A DNA stretch of 64,000 nt from Rhizobiaceae bacterium (GCA_023953905.1 JAMLJA010000004.1:186001-250000), one strand, 5' to 3'; shown: positions 36,370-46,643, counted from the first letter of the stretch. The notes: generated from the sequence alone by a model not told the origin. A program made the numbers and translations.

Positions 36370-37635
36370 CTACCTTACGAGGATTGCGCGCAGATCGTTG
36401 ACGTTTGTGCCCGTCGGCCCTGGCACAAACAGGTCGCCGACGGCATTGAACGCCGTCCAGGCATCGTTGTTGGCGAGCCTCTCCTTGGCGTCGATTCCTG
36501 CCGTGCGCATGCGCGCCACCGAGTTTCCATCCGCAAAGGCGCCTGCATTGTCCTCCGATCCATCGATACCATCGGTATCGGCGGCTAGCGCGTGGATGCC
36601 TTCGTGGCCATCCACACCGATCGCGAAAGCCAGCAGGAATTCGGAATTGCGGCCGCCCTTGCCCTTGGCCCGCAGCGTCACCGTGGTTTCTCCCCCGGAG
36701 AGGATCAGAACGGGCTTGCGAAACGGCTGATCGCGGGTTGCAATCTCCCGAGCGATCGCCGCGTGAACGGAACCCACCTCGCGCGCCTCGCCCTCGATCG
36801 CGTCGGACAGGATGACGGCTTGCACACCCTGCCGCTTCGCCTCCGCAGCAGCCGCCTCGAGTGACACCGCAGCCGACGCGATCACATGGACCTCGTTTGC
36901 CGCATGACACGGGTCGTCGGGGCGCGGCGCCGCAGCGCCGTCAGACCGTAGATGCACCATCACCGCCTCCGGCAGTTTCAAGCCATAGGTCTCCACGACG
37001 CGGAGCGCGTCCTGGCGGGTCGCGGCATCCGGCACGGTGGGACCGGAAGCAACCAGCGCGGGATTGTCTCCCGGAATATCGGAAACGACCAACGACACGA
37101 CACGGGCAGGCGCAGCTGCTGCGGCAAGCCGCCCTCCCTTGATCGCCGATACGTGTTTGCGCACCGTATTCATCGCCGAAATCGGTGCCCCGGAGGCGAG
37201 CAACGCCTCGTTGACGGCGATTTCGTCGGCCAATGTCAGGCCATCTGGGGGTGCCGGCAGCAATGCGGACCCACCCCCGCAGACAAGCGCCACCACCAGG
37301 TCATCCTCGGACAGACCCGAAACCTGATCGAGGAGTGCCCGGGACGCCGCGAGACCTGCCTCGTCGGGAACGGGATGAGCCGCTTCCATGACACGCACAT
37401 GGCTGCAAGGCGCTGCATAACCATACCGTGTGACAATCACCCCTTCGACAGGTTCGCCCCACGCGCGCTCGAAGGCGGCGGCAAGTTGCGCCGCGCCCTT
37501 CCCTGCTCCAACGACGATCGTGCGACCTTTCGGGCGTTCAGGCAGGAAGTTGTGGATCACTTTCTCCGGATCCGCGGCAGCGACCGCAGCCTCGAAGATC
37601 GAGGTCAGGAGTGCCTTGGGGTCAGGTATCGTCAT
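36370..37635 (-). CDS. Glycerate 2-kinase (MOFRL family)
   Basis: The 421-residue enzyme phosphorylates D-glycerate to 2-phosphoglycerate (GckA/TtuD type). Landmarks are the N-terminal VVGAGKGAAQLA, the central CGGGSALLPAPP, the SDIPGDNPALVASGPT segment, and the C-terminal MOFRL domain with LSGGETTVT and GGRNSEFLLA. The ATG at 37635 has GGAG 6 bases upstream; the longer frame lacks a site. It lies about 100 bp beyond guanine deaminase on the same strand. Glyoxylate from the purine path can be turned to glycerate by carboligase and reductase, which are not in the window, so the placement is metabolically sensible. Confidence 0.92.
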   Translation of the reverse strand: MTIPDPKALLTSIFEAAVAAADPEKVIHNFLPERPKGRTIVVGAGKGAAQLAAAFERAWGEPVEGVIVTRYGYAAPCSHVRVMEAAHPVPDEAGLAASRALLDQVSGLSEDDLVVALVCGGGSALLPAPPDGLTLADEIAVNEALLASGAPISAMNTVRKHVSAIKGGRLAAAAAPARVVSLVVSDIPGDNPALVASGPTVPDAATRQDALRVVETYGLKLPEAVMVHLRSDGAAAPRPDDPCHAANEVHVIASAAVSLEAAAAEAKRQGVQAVILSDAIEGEAREVGSVHAAIAREIATRDQPFRKPVLILSGGETTVTLRAKGKGGRNSEFLLAFAIGVDGHEGIHALAADTDGIDGSEDNAGAFADGNSVARMRTAGIDAKERLANNDAWTAFNAVGDLFVPGPTGTNVNDLRAILVR

Positions 37636-37736
37636 CTCATGCTCCGATAACAAGCGGGCAGCATCAAACGCCGAAAGGCTGCGGCTGAGATCGCCCATCC
37701 CTGCAAGTGCACTGTCCGAACACAGGCTGCAAGACG

Positions 37737-39050
37737 CTAGATGGCAAGATCGCTCTTTGCCGGGCGGCCTGCGATATAGACTTCAGCCACCGACCGATCG
37801 TCCCCCATGGTCTGGAGGAGGAAAAGCTCCTCGGCAAGCGTTTCAACGACCTCGGCTCTGATCCGCATGACCGGGGTTGCTCGCGCACTCAGCACCGTGA
37901 TGTCAGCATCAGTCCCGGGCTCCAGCGTGCCGATGCGGTGGACGAGCGAAATTGCCTCGGCATTGCCGCGCGTGATCTGCCAGAACGACTGGAATGGGTT
38001 GAGCTTGGTGCCGTTGAGCGCGATGACCTTGTAGCCTTCATCCATGGTGCGCAGCATGGAATAGTTCGTGCCGCCGCCCACGTCGGTGGCCGACGCAATG
38101 CGCACCGGGTTTTCGCGGCGCCGGTAGCGTTGATAGTCAAACAGGCCGGATCCGAGAAAGAGATTGGATGTCGGGCAGAAGACGGCCACCGAGCCGGATG
38201 CCGACAGAGCGTCCGCCTCGCGCTCTGAAAGGTGGATGCAGTGGCCAAACAGGCTCTTTTGGCCCAGCAGCCCATAGTGCTCGTAGACGTCCGTGTAATC
38301 CCGCGACCACGGATAGAGCTCCTGCGTGAAGGCTATCTCGGCATGGTTCTCCGAAAGATGGGTCTGCATGTGGAGATCGGGGTGTTCCCGACATAGCGTG
38401 CCGGCAACCTCCATTTGAGCCGGTGACGATGTGATGGCGAAGCGCGGCGTGATCGCATAATGCTGACGTCCGTTCCCGTGCCATTCGGCGATCAGCGCCT
38501 TGGTGTCGTCATAGGCCGTTTCCGGGGTATCGCACACCGCGTCCGGTGCATTGCGATCCATCATCACTTTGCCGGCGACCGTGAGCATGTTGCGGCTGTA
38601 GGCCTCGCCGAAAAGCACTTCGGCGGACTGTCTGTGAACCGAGCAGTAGGCCACCACCGAGGTGGTCCCATGACGGATCAGTTCGTCCAGGAAAAGCCGC
38701 GCGATACGTCGCGCGTGCTGCTCATCGGCAAATCGGGATTCGGCGGGGAAAGTGTACTTGTTCAGCCATTCCAGCAATTCCGCGCCATATGAGGCAATGA
38801 CCTGCATCTGCGGATAGTGCGCATGGCAGTCGATGAAGCCCGGTAGAATGAGGTTCGGGCGATGATCGACGATCACGACGCCTTCCGCGGCACCTTTGGC
38901 CACATCGTTGAAGCCTCCTGCTGCGACGATCAGGCCGTTGCGAACAAGGATGCCGCCATCTTCTTCATAGTCGTAAGCGCCGCTATCATCGACCGTTTCA
39001 GGCCAGCGGCGAAACGACAAGGTGCGGCCGCGCAGGAGAAGGTCGGCCAT
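37737..39050 (-). CDS. guaD: Guanine deaminase (amidohydrolase type)
   Basis: The 437-residue zinc amidohydrolase converts guanine to xanthine and ammonia. The metal motif is PGFIDCHAHYPQ near residue 70, and the other ligand regions are THLSENHAEI, FGHCIHLSE and ATDVGGGTN, all in family order. The ATG at 39050 (MADLLLRGR) is only 1 bp from the puuD stop, so the genes are coupled. The frame extends to 39098 inside puuD, which was rejected. It feeds xanthine to the XDH encoded in the same block. Confidence 0.93.
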   Translation of the reverse strand: MADLLLRGRTLSFRRWPETVDDSGAYDYEEDGGILVRNGLIVAAGGFNDVAKGAAEGVVIVDHRPNLILPGFIDCHAHYPQMQVIASYGAELLEWLNKYTFPAESRFADEQHARRIARLFLDELIRHGTTSVVAYCSVHRQSAEVLFGEAYSRNMLTVAGKVMMDRNAPDAVCDTPETAYDDTKALIAEWHGNGRQHYAITPRFAITSSPAQMEVAGTLCREHPDLHMQTHLSENHAEIAFTQELYPWSRDYTDVYEHYGLLGQKSLFGHCIHLSEREADALSASGSVAVFCPTSNLFLGSGLFDYQRYRRRENPVRIASATDVGGGTNYSMLRTMDEGYKVIALNGTKLNPFQSFWQITRGNAEAISLVHRIGTLEPGTDADITVLSARATPVMRIRAEVVETLAEELFLLQTMGDDRSVAEVYIAGRPAKSDLAI

Positions 39051-39051
39051 G

Positions 39052-40278
39052 TCAGCGACGCGCCTCTTCAAACCACGCCACGATAAGCTTGCGCTCATCT
39101 GGCGTTATGGCCGTCACGTTGCCTGGAGGCATGGCGTGGCTGCGCCCAGCCTGCAGATAGATCTCCCTCGCATGCTCGCCAATCTCTACATCGGTCTCCA
39201 GAAGAACACCCTTGGGAGCGTGGTAGATGCCGTCATAGAATGGCTCGGCAGAATGGCACATGGAGCAGCGCCCGAGCACAGTGTCCTTCACCGCCGCAAA
39301 ATGGGCGGAGGCGACGAATTTCTGAGCCTGAGCAGAGGCCGCGGTATCGGTCGCCTCCCCAGTTAGTACCTTTGGCACTGTCGACAGCCACATGATGATG
39401 ACGAAAAGGATCGCCGCGACGAGCCACGTCCAGGTGGGATTCCCCTTCCGGGCGTGCTTCGTATTGAAGTAATGGCGGATCACGACGCCCATCAGAAACA
39501 CCAGCGACGCGATCACCCAATTGAATTGTGTTCCGAATGCCAGCGGATAGTGATTTGACAGCATGAGAAACAGAACGGGCAACGTCAGATAGTTGTTGTG
39601 TGTGGAGCGCGTCTTGGCGATTCGACCATATTTGGGATCCGGCTTCCGGCCCGCGATCAGATCCGCCACCACGATTTTCTGATTGGGGATGATGATCATG
39701 AAGACATTGGCGGACATGATCGTCGCCGTAAGCGCGCCCAGATGCAGGAAGGCGGCGCGGCCCGTGAAGAGCTGCGTGTAGCCCCAGGCCAGAAATACCA
39801 CGATCGCATAAAGCACCAGCATCAGCAGTGTGTCGTGGTGCCCAAGCGGCGATCGGCAAAGCAGATCGTAAATGATCCAGCCCACCGTGAGCGAGGCGAG
39901 CGAGATCAGGATCGCGCCCCAGGCGGGCACGTCGAGCACATTGCGATCGACCAGGAAAAGATCCGCGCCCGCATAATAGACGATGGCGAGCATGGCGAAG
40001 CCGGACATCCAGGTCGCGTAGCTTTCCCATTTGAACCAGGTCAGGTGTTCCGGCATCTCCGCAGGTGCCACCAGGTACTTCTGTATGTGGTAGAATCCCC
40101 CGCCATGAACCTGCCACTCCTCGCCATAGGCGCCGACGGGCATGCCGGGCCGCTGACGAAGACCCAGGTCGAGCGCGACGAAATAGAATGACGAGCCGAT
40201 CCACGCGATACCCGTGACGACATGGAGCCAGCGCACGCCAAAGCTCAGCCAGTCCCAGAAGATCGCGAAATCGTTCAT
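39052..40278 (-). CDS. puuD: Membrane-bound urate hydroxylase PuuD with C-terminal cytochrome c domain
   Basis: The 408-residue protein has an N-terminal membrane domain of about eight helices (starting FWDWLSFGVRWLHVVTGIAW) and a C-terminal periplasmic cytochrome c domain with heme motif CSMCH at about 336-340 and a later Met ligand candidate in HAMPPGN. PuuD oxidises urate to 5-hydroxyisourate, passing electrons to the respiratory chain rather than making peroxide. No soluble uricase is present here, so PuuD is the urate step of this cluster. It is divergent from a LysR regulator and coupled to guaD. Confidence 0.94.
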   Translation of the reverse strand: MNDFAIFWDWLSFGVRWLHVVTGIAWIGSSFYFVALDLGLRQRPGMPVGAYGEEWQVHGGGFYHIQKYLVAPAEMPEHLTWFKWESYATWMSGFAMLAIVYYAGADLFLVDRNVLDVPAWGAILISLASLTVGWIIYDLLCRSPLGHHDTLLMLVLYAIVVFLAWGYTQLFTGRAAFLHLGALTATIMSANVFMIIIPNQKIVVADLIAGRKPDPKYGRIAKTRSTHNNYLTLPVLFLMLSNHYPLAFGTQFNWVIASLVFLMGVVIRHYFNTKHARKGNPTWTWLVAAILFVIIMWLSTVPKVLTGEATDTAASAQAQKFVASAHFAAVKDTVLGRCSMCHSAEPFYDGIYHAPKGVLLETDVEIGEHAREIYLQAGRSHAMPPGNVTAITPDERKLIVAWFEEARR

Positions 40279-40409
40279 GCATGCTCCCCAGTTTCGCGGA
40301 CTTTACGACAATGACTGCAAACCGAAATAGATGGAGTGCGCTATCACTTTCAAAAATTTCAGAACAATAATAGCCTGACCCACAATCCTGTCCGGAGCGG
40401 AACCCAGCT

Positions 40410-41330
40410 ATGGCCTACCTCGACAACATCGCCGTTTTCGTGCGCGTGGTCGAGCTTGGAAACCTTTCCGCGGCCGGTCGTGACATGCGCATTTCCCCCG
40501 CCGTGGCATCGAACCGCATCAAGGAACTCGAAAAGCACCTGAATGTGCGGCTTTTCAACCGCACGACCCGGCAATTGATGCCGACGGAACATGGCACCGC
40601 GTTCTATGAGGGCGCCAAACGCGTGCTCGACGCTGTGGTGGAAGCGGAAGCGGCGGTGGCCGCACTTTCCGGCAAGCCGCGCGGATCGATCCGCGTCACG
40701 GCGCCATTGGGTCTCGGACGCCGCTTCATCGCCTCGGGCATTCCCGATTTCCACGAAAAGTACCCCGACATCGAAGTGCGGCTGCGCCTGTCCGACCACA
40801 ATGTCGATATATTGAAGGAGGGCATAGATCTCGCTTTCCGACTTGGGATCATAGAGGATTCAAGCCTCAGGATGCGCGGAATCATGGAATGCGAGCGCGT
40901 GCTGGTCGCATCACCTGGCTATCTTGAACGGCGTGGTGAGCCAACCGACCCATTGCAGTTGCTGGACGGGAGCCACGATTGCCTGATGCTGCGCTATCCG
41001 GGAATGCGCGAGCATTTCTGGCAGTTGCAGACTAAGGATGGCATCCAGAAACTCGAGGTGCGCGGCCCCTATGATTCCGATGATGGCGACGTGCTCACTG
41101 GATGGGCGCTCGCCGGACATGGGATTGTGAACAAGCCGAGATTCGAGATCGAACCCTTCATTCGGGATCGGCGACTGAAAGTCATTCTGGCCGAGACGCC
41201 GCCGCTTCCCGTCCAGCTCGCGGCCGTATACCCGCACAAGAACCTGCAGGATCCGAAGGTCCGCCTGCTACTCGATTTCATGGCCGAGCGTTGCCAGAAG
41301 ACAATCCGCGACATCTTTGCCGGTCGGTGA
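40410..41330 (+). CDS. LysR-family transcriptional regulator, divergent from puuD
   Basis: The 306-residue regulator has an N-terminal winged helix-turn-helix (about 1-60; NLSAAGRDMRISPAVASNRI) and a LysR substrate-binding domain to the end. It is transcribed away from puuD with 131 bp between start codons, the normal arrangement for a LysR protein controlling its divergent neighbour. The effector is probably a purine metabolite such as urate, xanthine or a ureide, by inference from position only. Confidence 0.9.
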   Translation: MAYLDNIAVFVRVVELGNLSAAGRDMRISPAVASNRIKELEKHLNVRLFNRTTRQLMPTEHGTAFYEGAKRVLDAVVEAEAAVAALSGKPRGSIRVTAPLGLGRRFIASGIPDFHEKYPDIEVRLRLSDHNVDILKEGIDLAFRLGIIEDSSLRMRGIMECERVLVASPGYLERRGEPTDPLQLLDGSHDCLMLRYPGMREHFWQLQTKDGIQKLEVRGPYDSDDGDVLTGWALAGHGIVNKPRFEIEPFIRDRRLKVILAETPPLPVQLAAVYPHKNLQDPKVRLLLDFMAERCQKTIRDIFAGR

Positions 41331-41420
41331 CTTCGAGCGGAACCCAGACGCGCGCATTGCATTGACCAGTAGATTTTAGTCGCCGCCACAAGCGGTCACA
41401 TTTAGTGCTGGAGCAAAATC

Positions 41421-41909
41421 ATGAAAGATCACAAGACACGCAACGACCTGAAGTCGAACACCAAAAAGACGTCGATAGACCTGCTCAACGCACGACTGGC
41501 GGAAGCCATCGATCTCTCCCTGATCACCAAGCAGGCTCACTGGAACATCAAGGGACCGCACTTCATTGCCGTCCATGAAATGCTCGACGGTTTCCGCAAG
41601 GATCTCGACGCGCATGTCGATACGATTGCGGAGCGGGCAGTGCAGCTCGGCGGAACGGCGCTTGGCACCTCGCAGGTCGTTTCGGCCGACAGCAAGCTTG
41701 CCCCCTACCCGACCGATATCTACACGACCAAGGATCATCTCGCCGCGCTGATCGATCGTTTTGCAGAGACTGGCAAGGCGGCGCGCGCCTCGATCGATGA
41801 AGCCGACGACGCTGGCGATGCGGACACCGCTGATATCTTCACCGCCTATTCGCGGTCGCTCGACAAATCACTCTGGTTCCTCGAGGCGCACACGCAGGAG
41901 AAAGAGTAG
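41421..41909 (+). CDS. dps: Dps-family ferritin-like DNA protection protein
   Basis: The 162-residue protein has the Dps signature with ferroxidase ligands: the His in KQAHWN near residue 40, then the Asp in the DAHVDTIAER segment and the adjacent Glu. Twelve subunits form a shell that oxidises and stores iron and protects DNA. The Lys-rich N-terminus (MKDHKTRNDLKSNTKK) is the kind of tail that binds DNA in Dps. It lies inside the purine block but is likely a separate unit; PuuD and XDH chemistry and oxidative stress give a loose link. Confidence 0.93.
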   Translation: MKDHKTRNDLKSNTKKTSIDLLNARLAEAIDLSLITKQAHWNIKGPHFIAVHEMLDGFRKDLDAHVDTIAERAVQLGGTALGTSQVVSADSKLAPYPTDIYTTKDHLAALIDRFAETGKAARASIDEADDAGDADTADIFTAYSRSLDKSLWFLEAHTQEKE

Positions 41910-41914
41910 TCGTT

Positions 41915-42778
41915 CTACTCTCTCCGTTGAGGAGCCTCGGTCCCAATACTGGTGGCGTTGAACGCCGCCAGTGCCTTTAGTACTTCCGCTGAAGCCAATG
42001 CTGCGATGACAGCGGGGCGCTTGTCGTTAACCTCGTCGCCACCGATCGGTGAGACCAGGCGTTGAAACCTCTCTTGATCGCCGTTTGCAGTGTTGAGGTA
42101 CCAGCTTCTGAACGTCGCCTTCTTGGTTTTGGACCCTATCATCCCGACATAGGCAGCGTCTGTGCGCTTGAGTGCTTCGGCGACGATCAGAAAATCCAAG
42201 GCATGATCATGCGTGAGCACCAGAAAGGCAGAGCCTGAGGGCGCATCGCGCACCGATGCCTCCGGCACCGCGGTCAAAAGCGTTTCGATGCTCTCTGGAA
42301 GCCCTTCCAGTTCCGCAGCGCGAGTTTCCACCACCGTGACACGGATCGGCAACAGCGCGAGCGCTTCAGCAAGGGCGTGTCCGACGTGCCCACCCCCAAA
42401 AATGTAGACGTGCGGTTGATGCTCGGCTTCCGCGCGCGCGTTTGTCAAAAGTTGCCCGGCTATCGCTTCGTCAATGACGCGCACGGAGAGTTCCACACGC
42501 CCACCGCAGCACTGCCCGATCTCGGGACCGAGCGGTATGTCCAGAGATATGTCTTGCGGCGCGCCGCCTGCCGGTAGCCGAAGTATCTGGCGGGCCTTGT
42601 CGATCGCCATATACTCAAGCTGGCCGCCGCCGATCGTTCCGAAAATGGATTGCGGCGACACCGCCATCCAGGCGCCTTGTTCGCGTGGCGTCGATCCCCT
42701 TGCGGACTCCACCTTCACCAGTGCGGAAGCCGGGTTGCGATCAAGAAAGGCGCGAAGCTCATTGACCAACGTCGTCAT
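41915..42778 (-). CDS. xdhC: Xanthine dehydrogenase accessory protein XdhC
   Basis: The 287-residue protein binds the molybdenum cofactor and helps its sulfuration and insertion into XdhB. It shows the N-terminal XdhC/CoxI domain (SARGSTPREQGAWM, FGTIGGGQLEY) and the C-terminal Rossmann domain with FGGGHVGHALA near residue 130. It is the third gene after xdhA and xdhB, 21 bp after the xdhB stop, and ends facing dps with a 5-bp gap. Confidence 0.94.
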   Translation of the reverse strand: MTTLVNELRAFLDRNPASALVKVESARGSTPREQGAWMAVSPQSIFGTIGGGQLEYMAIDKARQILRLPAGGAPQDISLDIPLGPEIGQCCGGRVELSVRVIDEAIAGQLLTNARAEAEHQPHVYIFGGGHVGHALAEALALLPIRVTVVETRAAELEGLPESIETLLTAVPEASVRDAPSGSAFLVLTHDHALDFLIVAEALKRTDAAYVGMIGSKTKKATFRSWYLNTANGDQERFQRLVSPIGGDEVNDKRPAVIAALASAEVLKALAAFNATSIGTEAPQRRE

Positions 42779-42799
42779 GGCTCGACCATATCACACATG

Positions 42800-45163
42800 T
42801 CAGTGGGTGGCCGTCCTCAGCCGCTCCACCGCCATCAGCACGCGCTCCGGAGTCGCCGGCGCGTCCAGACGCGGACAAATCTTGTGATCTGCAACGCTCG
42901 CGACTGCATCGGACAGCGCATGGAGCACCGACATTCCAAGCATGAAAGGCGGCTCTCCGACTGCCTTTGAACGATGCACGGTCGGCTCGCGATTAAGCGA
43001 CCAGTCGGCCAGCTTCACGTTGAAGATTTTCGGACGGTCCGAGGCCAGCGGGATCTTGTAGGTCGAAGGCGCATGGGTGCGCAGGCGTCCCTTGTCGTCC
43101 CACCACAGTTCCTCGGTGGTCAGCCAGCCCATGCCTTGCACGAACGCCCCTTCGACCTGACCGAGGTCGATGGCGGGATTGAGCGATCGACCGGTCTCGT
43201 GAAGAATATCGGTGCGTTCCACCACATATTCGCCTGTCAGCGTGTCGATCGACACTTCCGAGCATGCAGCGCCATATGCGAAGTAGTAGAAGGGGCGCCC
43301 CTCGCCCTTATCGCGATTCCAATGGATTTTTGGGGTCTTGTAGAAACCGGCGGCAGAGAGTTGAACGCGGGCAAAATAGGCCTGGCCGACGAGGTCGGTA
43401 AAGGCGACTTCCTGATTGCCAATCCGCACACGGTTCGGCAAGAACGCGATCTGATCAGCGGGAACATTGTATTTTTCGGCGGCGAAGTCGATCAGGCGTT
43501 GCTTGATCTGGCGCGCGCCGTTCTGAGCGGCCATGCCGTTGAGATCGGAGCCTGAGGAGGCGGCAGTCGCCGAGGTGTTGGGCACTTTTCCAGTCGTCGT
43601 GGACGTGATCTTGACGCGTTCGAGGTCGATCTGGAACTCTTCCGCCACGACCTGCGCCACCTTGGTGTTCAAGCCTTGCCCCATCTCGGTGCCGCCATGG
43701 TTCAGATGCACCGAGCCGTCGGTATACACATGCACCAGCGCTCCTGCCTGGTTGTAGTGCGTGGCGGTGAAAGAAATACCGAATTTCACGGGCGTGAGGG
43801 CCAGGCCACGCTTGATCACGCGGCTGTTTGCGTTGAAGGCTGCGATCTCGCGACGGCGGCGCGCATAGTTCGCGCTCTCCTCCAGCTCCGCCACGATCTT
43901 GTGAATGACATTGTCCTCCACCGTCTGATGGTAGGGCGTGGTGGTGCGCTCGCTCCCCGAATCGTCTTCGGGAGCGTAGAAATTGAGCTTGCGAACCTCC
44001 AGCGGATCCTTGCCAACTGCGAAGGCAACCTCATCGATCACGCGCTCGGCACCCACCATGCCTTGTGGTCCGCCAAACCCGCGAAATGCGGTGTTGGAAA
44101 CCGTATTGGTGTAGAGCGGCGCCGAGACGGCGCGGACGGACGGCAAGAAATACGCGTTATCGCAGTGGAAGAGAGCCCGATCGGTTACCGGGCCGGATAG
44201 ATCGGAGGAAAAGCCGCAGCGCGCGGCGTAGACATAGTCGACGCCGAGGATGTTTCCTTCGTCATCGAACCCGACCTCATAGTCGATCAGGAAGTCGTGC
44301 CGCTTTCCCGTCGCGGTCATGTCATCGTCGCGGTCGGGCCGAATCTTCACCGCACGTCCAAGTTTCTTGGCGGCGAGCGCGGCGAGCGCGGCGAACTGGT
44401 TGCCTTGGGTTTCCTTGCCCCCGAAACCGCCGCCCATACGACGTATCTCGACCGTGACGGCATGGCTCGACACACCAAGCGCATGGCTGACCATGTGCTG
44501 GACCTCGCTCGGATGCTGGGTCGAACAGTAGACCGTGACGTCGTCATCCTCGCCGGGCACTGCCATCGAAATATGGCCCTCGAGATAGAAGTGCTCCTGC
44601 CCGCCGACGCGCATGCGTCCCTTCAGCCGGCGAGGTGCTTCCAAGATCGCCCTTTCGGCGTCTCCGCGCTCGAGCGTCAGCGGCGGCGTGACCAGTTTGG
44701 CCTTGCGAGGATCGAGTTCGCCGACATCGATGACGAAGGGCAATTCCTTGTACTCGACCTTTGCCAGTCGCGTGGCGCGCCGCGCCTGCTCACGTGTTTC
44801 GGCGACGACGCAGAAGATCGGCTGGCCGAAAAACTGCACACTGCCTTGCGCCAGCACTGGCTCATCGTCGCGCCCAGTCGGAGAGATATCGTTGCGTCCA
44901 GGCACATCAGCCGCCGTCAGCACGCAAACGACACCAGGAGCGGATCGCACCGCCGAAAGATCCATTTGCACTATTGTGCCGTGGGCAACTGCCGAAAGAC
45001 CGAGACAGCCATGCAACGTACCCGCCGGCTCGGGCATGTCATCGATATAGAGCGCGCTTCCTGCCACATGTTTGTGAGCCGAATCGTGGCGCTGATCGGT
45101 TGCGACGCCACCGACGATTTTTTCTGATTTCAGATTGGGCGCGTGCTTGTTCATCGCGTTCAC
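42800..45163 (-). CDS. xdhB: Xanthine dehydrogenase molybdenum-binding subunit XdhB
   Basis: The 787-residue molybdopterin subunit oxidises hypoxanthine and xanthine to urate. Visible are GGGFGGKETQ (near 245), the substrate-arginine region AFRGFGGPQG, the cofactor segment GGTEMGQGLNTK, and the catalytic glutamate in VGEPPFML near residue 736. A GTG at 45163 overlaps the xdhA stop (GTGA) with GAGG 4 bases before it; an ATG at 45154 is the alternative. It works with XdhA as a heterodimer and needs XdhC, encoded next. Confidence 0.95.
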   Translation of the reverse strand: MNAMNKHAPNLKSEKIVGGVATDQRHDSAHKHVAGSALYIDDMPEPAGTLHGCLGLSAVAHGTIVQMDLSAVRSAPGVVCVLTAADVPGRNDISPTGRDDEPVLAQGSVQFFGQPIFCVVAETREQARRATRLAKVEYKELPFVIDVGELDPRKAKLVTPPLTLERGDAERAILEAPRRLKGRMRVGGQEHFYLEGHISMAVPGEDDDVTVYCSTQHPSEVQHMVSHALGVSSHAVTVEIRRMGGGFGGKETQGNQFAALAALAAKKLGRAVKIRPDRDDDMTATGKRHDFLIDYEVGFDDEGNILGVDYVYAARCGFSSDLSGPVTDRALFHCDNAYFLPSVRAVSAPLYTNTVSNTAFRGFGGPQGMVGAERVIDEVAFAVGKDPLEVRKLNFYAPEDDSGSERTTTPYHQTVEDNVIHKIVAELEESANYARRRREIAAFNANSRVIKRGLALTPVKFGISFTATHYNQAGALVHVYTDGSVHLNHGGTEMGQGLNTKVAQVVAEEFQIDLERVKITSTTTGKVPNTSATAASSGSDLNGMAAQNGARQIKQRLIDFAAEKYNVPADQIAFLPNRVRIGNQEVAFTDLVGQAYFARVQLSAAGFYKTPKIHWNRDKGEGRPFYYFAYGAACSEVSIDTLTGEYVVERTDILHETGRSLNPAIDLGQVEGAFVQGMGWLTTEELWWDDKGRLRTHAPSTYKIPLASDRPKIFNVKLADWSLNREPTVHRSKAVGEPPFMLGMSVLHALSDAVASVADHKICPRLDAPATPERVLMAVERLRTATH

Positions 45164-46641
45164 GCCGCCTCGTTCCGCTTGACCTGGAGCGGCGCCCGAG
45201 TGCCGCTCGTCTCAAGATAGAACCGCATGAGAAGGTTCCTGGCCGCGAGCGACCGATATTCTGCCGTGGCGCGCATGTCGGTGAGCGGCGCAAAATCCTG
45301 CGCATAGGCCTCCATCGCGGCGGCGACGGTGTCCTCATTCCACACCTTGCCGATCAGCGCGGCCTCAACCGCTTTCGCGCGTTTTGGCGTTGCAGCCATC
45401 CCGCCATAGGCAATGCGCACGGACGCGACCGTACCATTCTTCGACAAGCTCAGAACAAAGGCCCCAAGTGTTGAAGTTATGTCCTCGTCACGCCTTTTCG
45501 AAACCTTGTAGACAGCAAAATGGGCGCCTTTTTGCGGAACAGGAACGTGGACCGCCTCGACGAACTCGCCGGGACGTCGATCCTGCTTGCCATAGGCGAT
45601 GAAGAAATCTTCGAGAGGAATTGTACGCCGCTTGTTGCCTCGACGCAGAGTGAGTGTGCTTCCGAGCGCGATCAGCGGCGGCGGCATGTCGCCAATGGGC
45701 GAGCCATTGGCGATGTTGCCGCCAATCGTTCCCATGTTGCGCACCTGATCACCCGCAATTCGATCGATCAGTGTACCAAGCGCGGGAATCCGCTTGGAAA
45801 GGGTGGGAAAAGCATCGGTATAGGTGACGCCCGCACCGATGGTCACGACCCCTTTTTCGACCGAGACGTCGCACAGTCCTTCAAGACCGGAGATGAAAAC
45901 AACGGGCGCAATGTCACGCATGAACTTTGTGACCCAAAGCCCGACATCGGTCGACCCCGCAACGACGGTGGCATCGGGTTCGCGTTTCAACAGTGCGGCA
46001 AAATCTTCGAGGTCGGCAGGCACGATCATCCGTTTCGCGCCTTCTCCGATTTCAACGCGCGTGCCATCCTTCATTCCGGCGAGCTTTCGGGCAACTGCCT
46101 TGCGCTCCAGGGCCAACGGGTCTTTTGCGGCGTTCCCGTAGGTGGATATTGCGCGGGCGGCCCGCATGATCGCCTCGTACCCGGTGCAGCGGCAGAGATT
46201 GCCTTGCAGGGACTTTTCAATTGCGGCATCGGATGGGTTGGGATCGCGCATCCAAAGCGCATAGAGCGACATCACGAAGCCCGGTGTGCAGAAGCCACAT
46301 TGCGAGCCATGAAAATCGACCAGCGCCTGCTGGACGGGATGAAGTCCGCTTTCATTTGGCGCCAGATGCTCGACGGTGACGATGTGAGACGCATCGAGCG
46401 ATCCGAGAAAGCGGATGCAGGCATTGACGCTTTCATAGACCAGCTTGCCGGCGACCAGCCGACCCACGAGCACCGTGCAGGCGCCGCAATCGCCCTCCGC
46501 GCAGCCTTCCTTGGTGCCCCGAAGCGCGCGCCGCAATCTAAGATAATCGAGAAGCGTTTCGTCAGGAGCAATGTCCGACAATCTCACTTCCTCGCCATTC
46601 AGCAGGAAGCGGATATGATCCCGCGTCTTGACCTTCGCCAT
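45160..46641 (-). CDS. xdhA: Xanthine dehydrogenase iron-sulfur/FAD subunit XdhA
   Basis: The 493-residue subunit carries two [2Fe-2S] clusters and FAD. Cluster ligands are C47, C52, C55 and C75, then C115, C118, C150 and C152. The FAD domain follows from about residue 190, with VVAGSTDVGLWV and GTIGGNIANGSPIGD. It passes electrons from the XdhB molybdenum site to NAD+. The gene starts 2 bp after the uraH stop and overlaps xdhB. Confidence 0.95.
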   Translation of the reverse strand: MAKVKTRDHIRFLLNGEEVRLSDIAPDETLLDYLRLRRALRGTKEGCAEGDCGACTVLVGRLVAGKLVYESVNACIRFLGSLDASHIVTVEHLAPNESGLHPVQQALVDFHGSQCGFCTPGFVMSLYALWMRDPNPSDAAIEKSLQGNLCRCTGYEAIMRAARAISTYGNAAKDPLALERKAVARKLAGMKDGTRVEIGEGAKRMIVPADLEDFAALLKREPDATVVAGSTDVGLWVTKFMRDIAPVVFISGLEGLCDVSVEKGVVTIGAGVTYTDAFPTLSKRIPALGTLIDRIAGDQVRNMGTIGGNIANGSPIGDMPPPLIALGSTLTLRRGNKRRTIPLEDFFIAYGKQDRRPGEFVEAVHVPVPQKGAHFAVYKVSKRRDEDITSTLGAFVLSLSKNGTVASVRIAYGGMAATPKRAKAVEAALIGKVWNEDTVAAAMEAYAQDFAPLTDMRATAEYRSLAARNLLMRFYLETSGTRAPLQVKRNEAA

Positions 46642-46643
46642 TC